NCBI RefSeq assembly: GCF_900155545.1
Contig: NZ_LT732525.1
Location: 379,423-443,422 of the forward strand
From: Clostridium sp. Marseille-P2415
Lineage (GTDB): Bacteria; Bacillota; Clostridia; Lachnospirales; Lachnospiraceae
Direction of reading: 5' to 3'
Length of the DNA: 64,000 nt
Below the pieces are notes generated by a model. The model was not told the DNA's origin, ran no database searches, and saw only the letters and a list, made by a program, of their open reading frames with translations. Below, piece by piece: positions 8,448-17,889 of the stretch. Position numbers and translations under genes: made by a program. Positions within the stretch are counted from its first letter, which is position 1, and every line of letters begins with the position of its first letter.

Positions 8448-9701
8448 TTATTTTATTTCCATGAGATCGCAGATAGCGGCTACATAGGTTTTGGCTGCTA
8501 TAACCACATCTTCTATCTGGACCGTTTCATTATAGGAATGAATGCCAACCGTATTGGATGGACCGAACTGGATCGTCGGAATTCCCAGTTTCCGGTAATC
8601 CCTGGCATCACTGGATGCCCACTGGTATGCAGGGATCACTTCTTTTCCCAGCAGTTCTTCCGCATTTTTCCGGAAAGCAAGCACAATGGGAGCCTCGTGG
8701 TCCGTGAAATTGGCATCGCTCTTATAGTGAAGCTCGTATTCCACCCCTTCCACACCGCTTACTTCCATTATGCGTTTTAAAACTTCATCGATCTCCTCTT
8801 TCCGGACTCCGATGGGAAGCCGCACATCTACGGTTGCTTCACAATAATCGGGAACCATATTATGTCTGGTTCCGCCCTTAATAAGCCCTACATTGGTGCT
8901 TACATGGTCAATGACACTTCCCAATCCCGTAATTTTGTTTTCTCTTTCCGCAAGCATCTGGGAATCCTTCAAAGGCTTTTGCTGGCGGTCCGTGAAATGT
9001 CCTTTGACTTCCGTAAGCATGGAAACATTGGAAAGGACCTTTGCTAACTTTAAGATGGCATTTTCTCCCTTAAAATTGCCGAGACTGCCGTGGGCGGATT
9101 TTCCATAGGATTTTAAAGTCAGCAGCAGCCCGCCCTTCTGCCCGATCTCAATGGTATTCATGGATGTGGGTTCTGCAACCAAACATGCATCGGCATGATC
9201 CGCATACCCGTTGGCACAAAGCCACTGTGATCCGAACTGGCCCCCGCTTTCTTCATCGGATACAATATGCAGCCGGATATTTCCCTTTAACGGAACCTGT
9301 TTCCTGGCAAACAGGGAAAGTGCAAACAGGACTCCTGCCACTCCTGCCTTCATATCCGAAGTGCCTCTGCCTAAAATCCGGGTATCCGTTATCTCTCCTG
9401 AAAAGGGATCAAAATCCCACTGCTTTAAATCCCCGGCAGGCACCACATCCACATGCCCGTTGATGATCATGGAAAATCCCATGTCATTTCCATATCCGGC
9501 CACTACGCATGGATAGTCCGGATTACAGCCCGTTTCCTTATAATCGATTCCGGCCTCCTTAAGAAACGCTTCCACATAATCGATCACATCTCTCTGGGTA
9601 CCGGTAGGGTTTTCACTTTTTATCTGAATCAGCCGGGATACAAGCCTGATCAGTTCATCCTTATGATCCTCTACATACTGAAGCAGTTCTTTTTTTGTCA
9701 T
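8448..9701 (-). CDS. M20-family metallopeptidase (ArgE/DapE/CPG2 type)
   Basis: 417 residues, ribosome site AAGGAGG before ATG 9701. It has the two-zinc M20 signature: NGHVDVVPAGD with the first His and Asp, GRGTSDMKAG with the bridging Asp, DEESGG with the catalytic Glu and a metal Glu, a dimerisation domain around KSAHGSLGN, and the C-terminal metal His in GIHSYNETV. These enzymes cleave acyl-amino acids or short peptides in the cytoplasm. The ArgE/DapE/carboxypeptidase G2 subgroup fits the 417-residue length. It lies directly downstream of oppF, in the same direction. Confidence 0.85.
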   Translation of the reverse strand: MTKKELLQYVEDHKDELIRLVSRLIQIKSENPTGTQRDVIDYVEAFLKEAGIDYKETGCNPDYPCVVAGYGNDMGFSMIINGHVDVVPAGDLKQWDFDPFSGEITDTRILGRGTSDMKAGVAGVLFALSLFARKQVPLKGNIRLHIVSDEESGGQFGSQWLCANGYADHADACLVAEPTSMNTIEIGQKGGLLLTLKSYGKSAHGSLGNFKGENAILKLAKVLSNVSMLTEVKGHFTDRQQKPLKDSQMLAERENKITGLGSVIDHVSTNVGLIKGGTRHNMVPDYCEATVDVRLPIGVRKEEIDEVLKRIMEVSGVEGVEYELHYKSDANFTDHEAPIVLAFRKNAEELLGKEVIPAYQWASSDARDYRKLGIPTIQFGPSNTVGIHSYNETVQIEDVVIAAKTYVAAICDLMEIK

Positions 9702-9721
9702 AGCATCCTCCTTCTGGTCAT

Positions 9722-10708
9722 TTACTGGTTTTCATATAAGAAGCAGGCCACTTGATGCCCCTCTTCCCCGTGCTGCTTTAACCGGGGTACTTCTCTTTTG
9801 CACCGTTCCATGCACTGGGCGCACCGGCCGGCCAGAGGGCATCCCTCCCGCTCGCCAATGGGACTCGGCACCTCCCCTTTCAGCACGATCCTCTCCTTCT
9901 TTTCATCCGGACTTTCCGGGGGAATGGCGGAAAGAAGCGCTTTTGTGTAGGGGTGCAGAGGATTTTTATAAATATCTCCTCCATTGCAAAGCTCCACGAA
10001 CTGCCCCAGGTACATGATCGCGATCCGGTCGCTGACATATTTGACCACACTTAAATCATGGGAAATAAATACATAAGTAAGATTGTATTTTTTCTGTAAT
10101 CCTTTCAACAGATTGATGACCTGTGCCTGAATGGATACATCAAGGGCCGAAACCGGCTCATCGCAGATGACCACCTTCGGGTTAATGGAAATGGCGCGTG
10201 CCACGTTTAAGCGCTGTCTCTGTCCGCCGGAAAACTCGTGGGGATACCGGTTCATATGCTGTACATCAAGGCCTACCTGTTGAAAAAGCTCCAAAACCCT
10301 TTTTTCGAGCTCAGCCTTCCCCTTGACGGTCTTATGGACGATCATCGGCTCAGACACAGAATCTGCCGCCGTATGCCTGGGATCCAGAGAGGAATAGGGG
10401 TCCTGAAAAACCATCTGGATGTTCTTGCAAAGCTCAAGCCTCTCCCTGGCAGATAACTTTATAATGCTTTTTCCTTCAAACAGAATCTCTCCGCCGGTCG
10501 GTTTGTGCAAGCCCACCAGACACCTTCCCAGGGTAGACTTTCCGCATCCGGACTCCCCGATCACCCCAAGCACTTCCCCTTCCCGGATATCCAGGTTTAA
10601 GTCTTTTAACGCATGAAGTACGGCTTTTTTACTGCCAAGCTTCTTTCCCTTTATCTCAAAATCCTTGGACAGATTTTTAATCTGCAAGATCACTTTTTTC
10701 TCATTCAT
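9722..10708 (-). CDS. Peptide ABC transporter ATP-binding protein (OppF/DppF type)
   Basis: 328 residues from ATG 10708; an upstream in-frame extension inside oppD is not needed. Walker A is GESGCGKST, the signature LSGGQ-type loop is FSGGQRQRLNVARA, and Walker B is VVICDEP. The C-terminal oligopeptide-transporter extension holds the four-cysteine pattern (GCPLAGRCAQCMERC) typical of OppD/OppF. It pairs with OppD as the ATPase of the importer. The 8-bp overlap with oppD suggests translational coupling. Confidence 0.9.
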   Translation of the reverse strand: MNEKKVILQIKNLSKDFEIKGKKLGSKKAVLHALKDLNLDIREGEVLGVIGESGCGKSTLGRCLVGLHKPTGGEILFEGKSIIKLSARERLELCKNIQMVFQDPYSSLDPRHTAADSVSEPMIVHKTVKGKAELEKRVLELFQQVGLDVQHMNRYPHEFSGGQRQRLNVARAISINPKVVICDEPVSALDVSIQAQVINLLKGLQKKYNLTYVFISHDLSVVKYVSDRIAIMYLGQFVELCNGGDIYKNPLHPYTKALLSAIPPESPDEKKERIVLKGEVPSPIGEREGCPLAGRCAQCMERCKREVPRLKQHGEEGHQVACFLYENQ

Positions 10709-11714
10709 TGACCTTCCCACCTCCCCGCACAAGACCGCCGGTTTCGCACTGTCTGTGACAGGCAACGAAATGTCCCGGTTCCAGTTCCTTTAATTCCGGA
10801 ACACTGCTTTTGCATAGATCCACAGCATAGGGACACCGGTTGGAAAAATTACAGGAAGTCCCCGTCAGCCTCAAATCAGGCGGTGTCCCCGGAATGGCCG
10901 ACAGTTCTTCCCCGGAATCACTGCCAAGCTTTGGCATGGAATCCAGCAATCCCCACGTATATGGATGCAGCGGCTTATGATACAGTTCCCCGCACGTGGT
11001 ATACTCAACCGTCTTGCCTGCATACATGACCATCACGCTGTCACACATCTGCCATACCACACCCAGATTATGGGTGATCAGGAGGACCGCAGTTCCGTTT
11101 TTATCTCTCATCTCTTTTAACAGCTCCAGAACCTGTGCCTGAACGGTCACATCAAGAGCCGTAGTGGGCTCGTCCGCAATGATCATCTTGGGATTGCTGC
11201 AGATGGACATGGCAATGATAACGCGCTGGCACATCCCGCCGGATAATTCATAAGGATAGGAATCCATCCGGCGTCTGGCATCGGGAATGCCTACTTTCTT
11301 TAAAGCCTCTTCCCCCATGCGCCAGGCTTCCTGCCTGCTTACCTTCTGATGGGTACAAATCATTTCCACCATCTGGTGTCCCACTTTAAAGACCGGCGAT
11401 AAGGAAGTCATGGGGTTCTGGAAAATCATGGAAACATCTCTTCCCCGAAAGGTCAGCAGTTCTTTTTTCCCCAGCTTTAATACATCGGTACCGTCAAAGA
11501 CTATGCTGCCGCTTACTATTTTTCCGGTCCCGGCCGGCAAAAGCCGGATAATGGACGAGGATGTAACGCTTTTTCCGGAACCGGATTCGCCCACAATTCC
11601 CATGATCTCCCCCCGGCTGATGCGAAAGCTCACTCCATCTACGGCTTTGCTTACGCCGCTTGCCGTATAAAAATAGGTTTTCAGATCATTCACGGTTAAT
11701 AATACATCACTCAC
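10701..11714 (-). CDS. Peptide ABC transporter ATP-binding protein (OppD/DppD type), GTG start
   Basis: The GTG at 11712-11714 sits 6 nt after a perfect AAAGGAGGT, which decides this start over an ATG at 11735 that has no ribosome site. About 337 residues. Walker A is GESGSGKSV, the signature is LSGGMCQRV, Walker B is MIIADEP, and the C-terminus carries the OppD cysteine region (SCNFSNRCPYAVDLC). It forms the heterodimeric ATPase with OppF. It follows the peptidase gene (stop at 11728) by 13 bp. Confidence 0.9.
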   Translation of the reverse strand: MSDVLLTVNDLKTYFYTASGVSKAVDGVSFRISRGEIMGIVGESGSGKSVTSSSIIRLLPAGTGKIVSGSIVFDGTDVLKLGKKELLTFRGRDVSMIFQNPMTSLSPVFKVGHQMVEMICTHQKVSRQEAWRMGEEALKKVGIPDARRRMDSYPYELSGGMCQRVIIAMSICSNPKMIIADEPTTALDVTVQAQVLELLKEMRDKNGTAVLLITHNLGVVWQMCDSVMVMYAGKTVEYTTCGELYHKPLHPYTWGLLDSMPKLGSDSGEELSAIPGTPPDLRLTGTSCNFSNRCPYAVDLCKSSVPELKELEPGHFVACHRQCETGGLVRGGGKVNE

Positions 11715-11727
11715 AGCAGCACCTCCT

Positions 11728-12915
11728 TTACTCATAGTTCTTTCTCATTTCTGCAAAGCTCTGTTTTACTTTATCCATATTATCAGATGATGACAGCAGA
11801 TCCAACGCGGTAAATGCCAGGGCTTTGGCTCCTGTCAGCACAGCCTTTTTTCCGGCCTCGCTTTTACATGCCTCTTCAAATTCCCTGGTATGGCCTCGAA
11901 GCTCCGGTACTACCTGCACATAAGACTGAAGCGCCGGAAGCACGTGGGTGATATTCCCTACATCCGTACATCCGATTCCCAGCTCTTTTCTTCTCGGCAT
12001 GACCGTTTCCCCAAGTTCCGTTAAATTTTTTTCCAGCAGCTTTTCAAGCTCCCGGTTATTGCGGATGTCTTCATAGGTACAGCCATCCCACTCATACTTA
12101 AATGCGGTTCCTGTCATCCGGGCAATGGACTGTCCTGCTTCCAGGAATTCCTTTAAGATCTTTTCTTTGAACTTCTTGTCAAAAGACCGCACCGTAAATT
12201 TTGCCCGGCAAAAATCCGGTATATGGATGGGTTCTCTGCCCCCATCCGTAATCACTCCCAGGATCGTCCCTCTGCCATTCCAGCAAAGCCGCTGTCCGTT
12301 TACATACTGAAACAAAAGAAGCAGGGGATCAAGTGCGCTGATCCCTTCTTCCGGCCACGTGGCTCCGTGGGCGCTCTTTCCGTGAAATTCAACGCTTAAA
12401 TCGGTTTTCGAATAGGAAATATCATTAACCACCGTCTCATTGGCAGAATGAATGATCATGGCTGCATCCAAGTCCTTAAACGCACCTCTCTCCAGCATGA
12501 TCACCTTTCCTCCGCCGCCCTCTTCCGCCGGAGTGCCGAAAACAGATATCTTTCCGCCCAGCCTGCCGATCACGGCACGCACTCCGGCACCTGCTCCGGC
12601 CGACATCGCCGCCATCAGATTATGGCCGCAGGAATGTCCCATGCCCGGTACCGCATCATATTCAGCAAGAAATCCGATATGGGGCCCCGGCTTTCTGCTG
12701 TCATATTCCGCATGAAACGCAGTATCCAGACCGCAGATCCCTTTTTCCGTTTCAAAGCCAAATGACTCTAAAAGTTCCCTTACGGCTTTGCTGGATTTAT
12801 ATTCGTTAAAATTATATTCGGGATTGTCCCAGAGGTATTTAGCCAGTCCCCAAAGCTCATCCGCTTTTTCCTCAATGGTTTGCTCCGCATCTTTTTTTAT
12901 CCTGTTTAATTCCAT
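11728..12915 (-). CDS. M20 amidohydrolase (AbgB / PM20D2-like)
   Basis: 395 residues. Metal-site motifs of the M20D subgroup are visible: GFLAEYDAVPGMGHSCGHNLM (metal Cys and His), GTPAEEGGGGKVIM (catalytic Glu), HSANETVV, and GKSAHGATWPEEGISALD. This subgroup includes p-aminobenzoyl-glutamate hydrolase subunit B and vertebrate PM20D2, a beta-alanyl-lysine dipeptidase. It lies inside the peptide transporter operon between permease dppC and ATPase oppD, which points to intracellular cleavage of the imported compound. Confidence 0.85.
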   Translation of the reverse strand: MELNRIKKDAEQTIEEKADELWGLAKYLWDNPEYNFNEYKSSKAVRELLESFGFETEKGICGLDTAFHAEYDSRKPGPHIGFLAEYDAVPGMGHSCGHNLMAAMSAGAGAGVRAVIGRLGGKISVFGTPAEEGGGGKVIMLERGAFKDLDAAMIIHSANETVVNDISYSKTDLSVEFHGKSAHGATWPEEGISALDPLLLLFQYVNGQRLCWNGRGTILGVITDGGREPIHIPDFCRAKFTVRSFDKKFKEKILKEFLEAGQSIARMTGTAFKYEWDGCTYEDIRNNRELEKLLEKNLTELGETVMPRRKELGIGCTDVGNITHVLPALQSYVQVVPELRGHTREFEEACKSEAGKKAVLTGAKALAFTALDLLSSSDNMDKVKQSFAEMRKNYE

Positions 12916-12924
12916 ACTTTTCCC

Positions 12925-13821
12925 CTACTTTTTCATTTTAGGATCCAGCACATCCCGGATCCCGTCACCCAGAAGATTAAAACCGATCACCGTGATCAGG
13001 ATAAATACCCCCGATACCGCGGCAATATGAGGTGCCGTATTAAGAGAATTTCTTCCGGCGCGCAGGATGCTTCCCCAGGAAGCGGTGGGCAGTTCGATCC
13101 CAAGGCCCAGGAAGCTTAACGCAGCTTCTGAAATAATGGCACTGGCTATGTTTAAAGTAGCATACACGATCACTTCTGAGATCGTGTTGGGCAGTATATG
13201 GTGAACCAGCATACGGAAATGGGAAATTCCGATGACCCTTCCCGCATTGCAGTACTCTTCCTTTTTTACGACCAGAACCTGTCCTCTTACCACTCTGGCA
13301 AACCTGGGTATCTCCGCAATGCCGATGGCAAGAATTACATTGATGATACCGGAACCGAGAACTGTCATAAGAACAATGGAAAGCAGAATAAAAGGAAAGG
13401 CCAGAACTCCATCCATGATCCGCATCAGGACCCCATCCACGATTCCGCCCATATATCCCGCGATCAGACCTAAGATGACACCTGTGATACCGCCTACGAT
13501 GGTCGCACCTGCTGCAACCAGAAGAGATACTCTTGCACCGTAGCAGATTCTGGCAAACAAATCCCTTCCGTACTCGTCGGTTCCGAATAAATGGCCTTTC
13601 TCAAAAAAAGTAAGATATGCATCAATGGGATGGATCTCATTGGGCTTTCCATCCGTGATAAACGGTGCCAGTATGGCAATTGCGATCATAAAGCAGACCG
13701 CAGCCAGTCCGATGACCGCCGTTTTGTTTCTTTTCAGTTTATTCCATGCGCTGTTTGCTTTTCGTTCTTTCCTTAATATTTCTTCATGGGACTCACGGTC
13801 TAATCCGAGCGTTTTTGCCAT
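12925..13821 (-). CDS. Peptide ABC transporter permease (DppC/OppC type)
   Basis: 298 residues with an N-terminal OppC-type leader segment (SAWNKLKRNKTAVIGLAAVCFMIAIAILAPFI) and five further membrane spans. The EAA loop for ATPase contact is near RVVRGQVLVVKKEEYCNAGRVIG. The ATG follows the dppB stop codon directly, and its ribosome site (GGAGGGAG) is inside dppB, so translation is coupled. It forms the membrane channel with DppB. Confidence 0.9.
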   Translation of the reverse strand: MAKTLGLDRESHEEILRKERKANSAWNKLKRNKTAVIGLAAVCFMIAIAILAPFITDGKPNEIHPIDAYLTFFEKGHLFGTDEYGRDLFARICYGARVSLLVAAGATIVGGITGVILGLIAGYMGGIVDGVLMRIMDGVLAFPFILLSIVLMTVLGSGIINVILAIGIAEIPRFARVVRGQVLVVKKEEYCNAGRVIGISHFRMLVHHILPNTISEVIVYATLNIASAIISEAALSFLGLGIELPTASWGSILRAGRNSLNTAPHIAAVSGVFILITVIGFNLLGDGIRDVLDPKMKK

Positions 13822-14775
13822 TTAGCTCCCTCCTTCATAACTGACATTTGGATTGATGATCATGTAGATCACATCCACAAGCATATTGATGATTACGAAG
13901 GCCAGTGCGATCACCAGAACCGCTCCCTGTATCAGGGCATAGTCTCTGTTATCGATCGCACCCACGATCAGGGTTCCCATACCCGGCCATGAAAAAATGG
14001 TTTCCGTAAGGATCGCTCCGGCAAAGCAGCCTGCCAGCTGCAGTCCCAGCACCGTGATGAGAGGCGGCAATGCACTTTTTAATGCATACTTCCAGATCAC
14101 CACATACTCCTTCATTCCTCTGGCCCTCAGGGCGCGAATGGAATCGCCGTGAATGGACTCCAGAATGCTGGAACGGGCGATTCTGGAAAAGGTAGCCGTG
14201 GGAATCGTCGCAAGGCAGAAGCAGGGAAGAACCATATGGCGGATCACATCTCCGATCCCATTGGAAATACTTCCCATGCCAAGAACCGGCAGCCAGCCAA
14301 GATTTACGCTGAAAAGCAGGACGAGCATAAGACCCAGCCAGAAAATAGGCATGGAGACACCGACCAGCGCCAGTATCATAAACACATAATCAAACAGGGT
14401 GCCCTGACGGACCGCAGAGGTCACACCGATCAGAAGGCCCGCAATGAGCGCGATGAAAACCGAGGGCAATGCAATCAGCAGAGTGTTTGGGATCCGTTTT
14501 GCTATCAGGCCGAGCACCGGCTGATTGTAGGAATAGGAAACCCCGAAATCCCCTTTTAAGATATGGATCATATAATCCTTGTATTGACCCGCAAGTGACT
14601 GGTCAAGGCCCATGGTCTCCCGCATCTTTTCCACATCTTCCACAGATGCCTGAGGCCCCAGAACCGCTCTGGCCGGATCACCCGGTATCATTCTGGTCAG
14701 TATAAAGGTCAGCGTGACAACCACAAAAAGAGACGGAATGATCTGTAAACATCTGATTAATATTGTTTTTAACAT
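13822..14775 (-). CDS. Peptide ABC transporter permease (DppB/OppB type)
   Basis: 317 residues from ATG 14775, preceded by GAGAGGAGATAT. An open frame continues 48 codons upstream but has no ribosome site. The start MLKTILIRCLQIIPSLFVVV and the family motif FILTRMIPGDPARAVLG are standard for DppB, as is the cytoplasmic coupling loop RARGMKEYVVIWKYALKSA. Six membrane spans. Confidence 0.92.
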   Translation of the reverse strand: MLKTILIRCLQIIPSLFVVVTLTFILTRMIPGDPARAVLGPQASVEDVEKMRETMGLDQSLAGQYKDYMIHILKGDFGVSYSYNQPVLGLIAKRIPNTLLIALPSVFIALIAGLLIGVTSAVRQGTLFDYVFMILALVGVSMPIFWLGLMLVLLFSVNLGWLPVLGMGSISNGIGDVIRHMVLPCFCLATIPTATFSRIARSSILESIHGDSIRALRARGMKEYVVIWKYALKSALPPLITVLGLQLAGCFAGAILTETIFSWPGMGTLIVGAIDNRDYALIQGAVLVIALAFVIINMLVDVIYMIINPNVSYEGGS

Positions 14776-14839
14776 ATATCTCCTCTCGTGTCTTTCAAAT
14801 GGGGGATATTGCAGAAGCAATATCCCTCCTTCCTTTTTG

Positions 14840-16471
14840 TTACTTCGATAACCATACGTTGGTGTCCGGAGTACAGATCTTGACCTTTCCGTCGGCTCTC
14901 TGTACCATGCCCTGAACATTGGAGCTTACACCCCAGTTTACATTTTCATTTGCATAAAAGATTCCGGGATACTGCTTTACGATAACAGCGAGAGCTTTCT
15001 TGTATAATTCCGCCCGCTTTTCCTGATCCGTGGTCAGTAATGCGTCGTCTAAATACTGATCCACTTCTCCGTTTGAGAAGCCCTGGCCGTTTCCAAGGGA
15101 ACCGATGGCACTGGTATGGAACAGCTTGTTTAAGAAGAAATACGGATCCGGGTACCAGGTCCAGGACATTGCAAATACATCGGCTTCTCCGGATGCTCCT
15201 ATTTCGCTGAAGGTTCCCCATTCACTGGTATTAATGTTTACGTTGATGTTTAAATTCTGTTTTAAATAAGCCTGGAATAAGGTTGCCATCTTTACTCTGG
15301 CTTCCGTATTGGAAATGTAGATATCCATGTCAAATCCATCCGGATATCCGGCCTCTGCCAGAAGTTTTTTGGCTCCTTCCGGATCATAGGCGGGAACTTC
15401 TGATTCAAGGCTGGAATCGTATCCCCAGGATCCCGGAGGCAGCGGCAGGCTGGCAGGTTTCGCTTCCTGATACTGATATACACCGGCGGTAAGCTCCTCT
15501 ACATTGACCGCTTTTATGATCGCCTCCCTGACCCGGATATCGGCGGTAGGACCTTTTTTCTGATTGAAATAGATATAGGCAACATGAAGTCCCGGTGTTT
15601 CCATCAATTCTACGGACTGGTCGTCTCTGGCGATCTGAACTGCTTCCCCGGTTAAACTGGTTGCCACATTGATCTCTCCGGTACGAAGGGCATTGACTGC
15701 CTGGTTTCCATCGCTGATAGGCTTAAAGGTAACGCCATCCAGATAAGGAGCCGCCGCCCAGTATTTGTCGTTGCGGGTTAATTCCGCTTTCTGGTCCAGT
15801 TCAAAGGATTTCAGTGCAAACGGACCGGTCCCTACAAGATGAGTGCCAAAATCATCTCCCCAGCCCTCAACCTCTTCTTTTGGTACGATCACATTTCCTG
15901 CGTCGGTCAATGCGGTTAAGAATACGGCATTTGGCTCTGCCAGATAGCAGACCACTTCCGTATCGCTGACCACTTCGCAGTGATCCAGCATGTCCAGCCT
16001 GTCCATGGCAGAAAGCTCATGGGAACGCTCTAAGGAATATTTCACATCCTCTGCCGTCATCTTTCTTCCGTCCTGATATTTTCCCGGCTGGAAATAAACA
16101 TCATCGCGGAGGGTAAAGGTATAAGCAAGGCCATCCTCGCTTACGGTCCAGGATTTGGCAAGTCCCGGCTGAATTTCAGTCAGATCCGTATTGTATTCCA
16201 CAAGGGTATCACATACGGTTCCGATAATCTGGGATTCATAGGTTCCCGTATACTTTACAGGATCCAGATTCTTGGGGGAAGAAGAAAGGGAAATTGTTAA
16301 AACGCCGCCGGATACCGGTTCCCCTGCTGCTTTCTCCGCTCCCGCCGTTCCCTGGGCTGCACCGGCTGCTTCCGTCGTTTCCGCCGTTGAGGCTGAATGA
16401 TCAGAGCCGCATGCACTTAGAACAGCAGAAACAGCCACGGTTAAAATTGCTGCTAAGATTCTCTTTTTCAT
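14840..16471 (-). CDS. Peptide ABC transporter substrate-binding lipoprotein (SBP_bac_5, DppA/OppA type)
   Basis: 543 residues with a lipoprotein signal MKKRILAAILTVAVSAVLSACG; Cys21 is the acylation site. A low-complexity Ala/Glu/Gly linker precedes the binding fold, which has family landmarks (SLSSSPKNLDPVKYTGTY, ARDDQSVELMETPGLHVAYIYFNQKKGP, KLLAEAGYPDGFDMDIYIS). It binds the substrate outside the membrane and passes it to the permeases encoded next. Substrate is unknown; dipeptides, acylated amino acids and opines are all possible for this family. Confidence 0.92.
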   Translation of the reverse strand: MKKRILAAILTVAVSAVLSACGSDHSASTAETTEAAGAAQGTAGAEKAAGEPVSGGVLTISLSSSPKNLDPVKYTGTYESQIIGTVCDTLVEYNTDLTEIQPGLAKSWTVSEDGLAYTFTLRDDVYFQPGKYQDGRKMTAEDVKYSLERSHELSAMDRLDMLDHCEVVSDTEVVCYLAEPNAVFLTALTDAGNVIVPKEEVEGWGDDFGTHLVGTGPFALKSFELDQKAELTRNDKYWAAAPYLDGVTFKPISDGNQAVNALRTGEINVATSLTGEAVQIARDDQSVELMETPGLHVAYIYFNQKKGPTADIRVREAIIKAVNVEELTAGVYQYQEAKPASLPLPPGSWGYDSSLESEVPAYDPEGAKKLLAEAGYPDGFDMDIYISNTEARVKMATLFQAYLKQNLNINVNINTSEWGTFSEIGASGEADVFAMSWTWYPDPYFFLNKLFHTSAIGSLGNGQGFSNGEVDQYLDDALLTTDQEKRAELYKKALAVIVKQYPGIFYANENVNWGVSSNVQGMVQRADGKVKICTPDTNVWLSK

Positions 16472-16580
16472 AATGGTTCCTCTTTTCCTTTTATATTAAT
16501 AAAACGACAGCTAAAGAAAGCATAGTCGCCTTTAACTATCGTCATATCCAAACTATATCAAATTTGTATGAAGCCATTCT

Positions 16581-17750
16581 TTATGCGTGATCCTTGAGCC
16601 ATTCCATGGCCGTATTGGCATAAATTGCTGCCATTTTATGCAGGCTTTCCTCATGAAACGTAACTCTGGGGTCATGAACGCCGTAAGGATATCCTTCTTC
16701 TTCCGAACCGGTTCCGACCCAGTAAAGAACCGATGGCACAAGCTGTGAGATAACGGAAAAATCCTCTGAGCCGGTCATGCGGGGCAATTCATAACAAGTA
16801 CCAGGTCCGAGAAGACCGTCAATATAACCGGTGGAGGCGGTGAGCAGATCCCCGTTATTTTCCATGGGCGGAACGCCCTCATGAAGAAATTCCACTTCTG
16901 CTTCTCCCCGGAATGCGGAGGCAGTCTGACTTGCAATCTGAATCAGACGTTCTTTTGCAAAGCTTCTGACCTTTGTATTCATGGTACGGATGGTTCCCTT
17001 TAACACTGCCGTTTCCGGAAAAATGTTAGACGCTGTTCCTGCACTAATCTGGCAGATGCTTACTACCAGCATTTCGTCGGGATGTACTTCCCGGCTGTTT
17101 AATGTCTGCAGGGCCAGATGGATATGAACTGCTATGTTAATGGGATCGATGCAGTCATGGGGTGCGGCACCGTGACCGCCTTTTCCCTTTACCGTAATGG
17201 TGAATATATCGCTGGAAGCACATGCCGTATCCCGGGAAAAGCCCACGGTTCCTGAGGTTTTATGTACCACATGGAGAGCCATTGCCGAATCCACGGAAGG
17301 ATTCTCAAGAACTCCTGCCCTCACCATATCCAGGGCGCCGCCCACTCCTTCTTCACACGGCTGGAACATAAATTTCACCGTTCCTTCTAATTCGGCTTCC
17401 CTTTCTTTTAAAATGCGGGCTGCCAACAGGAGGGCACCGGTATGGATATCATGCCCGCAGGCATGCATAAAACCGTTTTCCGATGCAAAATCCAGTCCGG
17501 TTTCCTCTCTCATGGGAAGGGCATCCATATCAGCTCTCAGCAAAAATGTTTTTCCGGGTTTTCCTGCTAATGCCGTGATACCTGCAATTCCGCACCGGGC
17601 TGGCTCATATCCAAAGGATATCAGCTCTTTTTTCACAAGCTCCACTGTCTTTGGAAGTTCAAAACCGATTTCCGGATTCTTATGGATCTGGCGTCTGATC
17701 TCAATTCCATAAGACTCCAGCTCTCTTGCCCTGGATAATACATCACTCAT
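16581..17750 (-). CDS. M20D amidohydrolase (N-acyl-amino acid / IAA-amino acid hydrolase type)
   Basis: 389 residues, GGAGG 9 nt before ATG 17750. Motifs are LRADMDALPM, HACGHDIHTGALL with metal Cys and His, FQPCEEGVGGAL with catalytic Glu, HVVHKTSGTVGF, and GGHGAAPHDCIDPI. This is the classic N-acyl-L-amino-acid amidohydrolase family. It is the first enzyme gene before the transporter genes and the third M20 enzyme of the locus, which supports an acyl- or aryl-amino-acid substrate. Confidence 0.88.
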   Translation of the reverse strand: MSDVLSRARELESYGIEIRRQIHKNPEIGFELPKTVELVKKELISFGYEPARCGIAGITALAGKPGKTFLLRADMDALPMREETGLDFASENGFMHACGHDIHTGALLLAARILKEREAELEGTVKFMFQPCEEGVGGALDMVRAGVLENPSVDSAMALHVVHKTSGTVGFSRDTACASSDIFTITVKGKGGHGAAPHDCIDPINIAVHIHLALQTLNSREVHPDEMLVVSICQISAGTASNIFPETAVLKGTIRTMNTKVRSFAKERLIQIASQTASAFRGEAEVEFLHEGVPPMENNGDLLTASTGYIDGLLGPGTCYELPRMTGSEDFSVISQLVPSVLYWVGTGSEEEGYPYGVHDPRVTFHEESLHKMAAIYANTAMEWLKDHA

Positions 17751-17889
17751 AGCCGCGATCCTCCAAATTCATATTTATAAATATATGGTGAATATTTTAG
17801 CAAGAGTGATTTTCTTTGTAAATAACTATTTGCACATTTAATTTTACACAATTTAAGCATAATGCACATGGTTAAATCTGGATTGTGGA

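Noticed and set aside
17751..17889. Operator from the repeated TGTGCA near 17.85 kb
   Set aside because: The two copies are short, irregularly placed and not linked to a convincing promoter.
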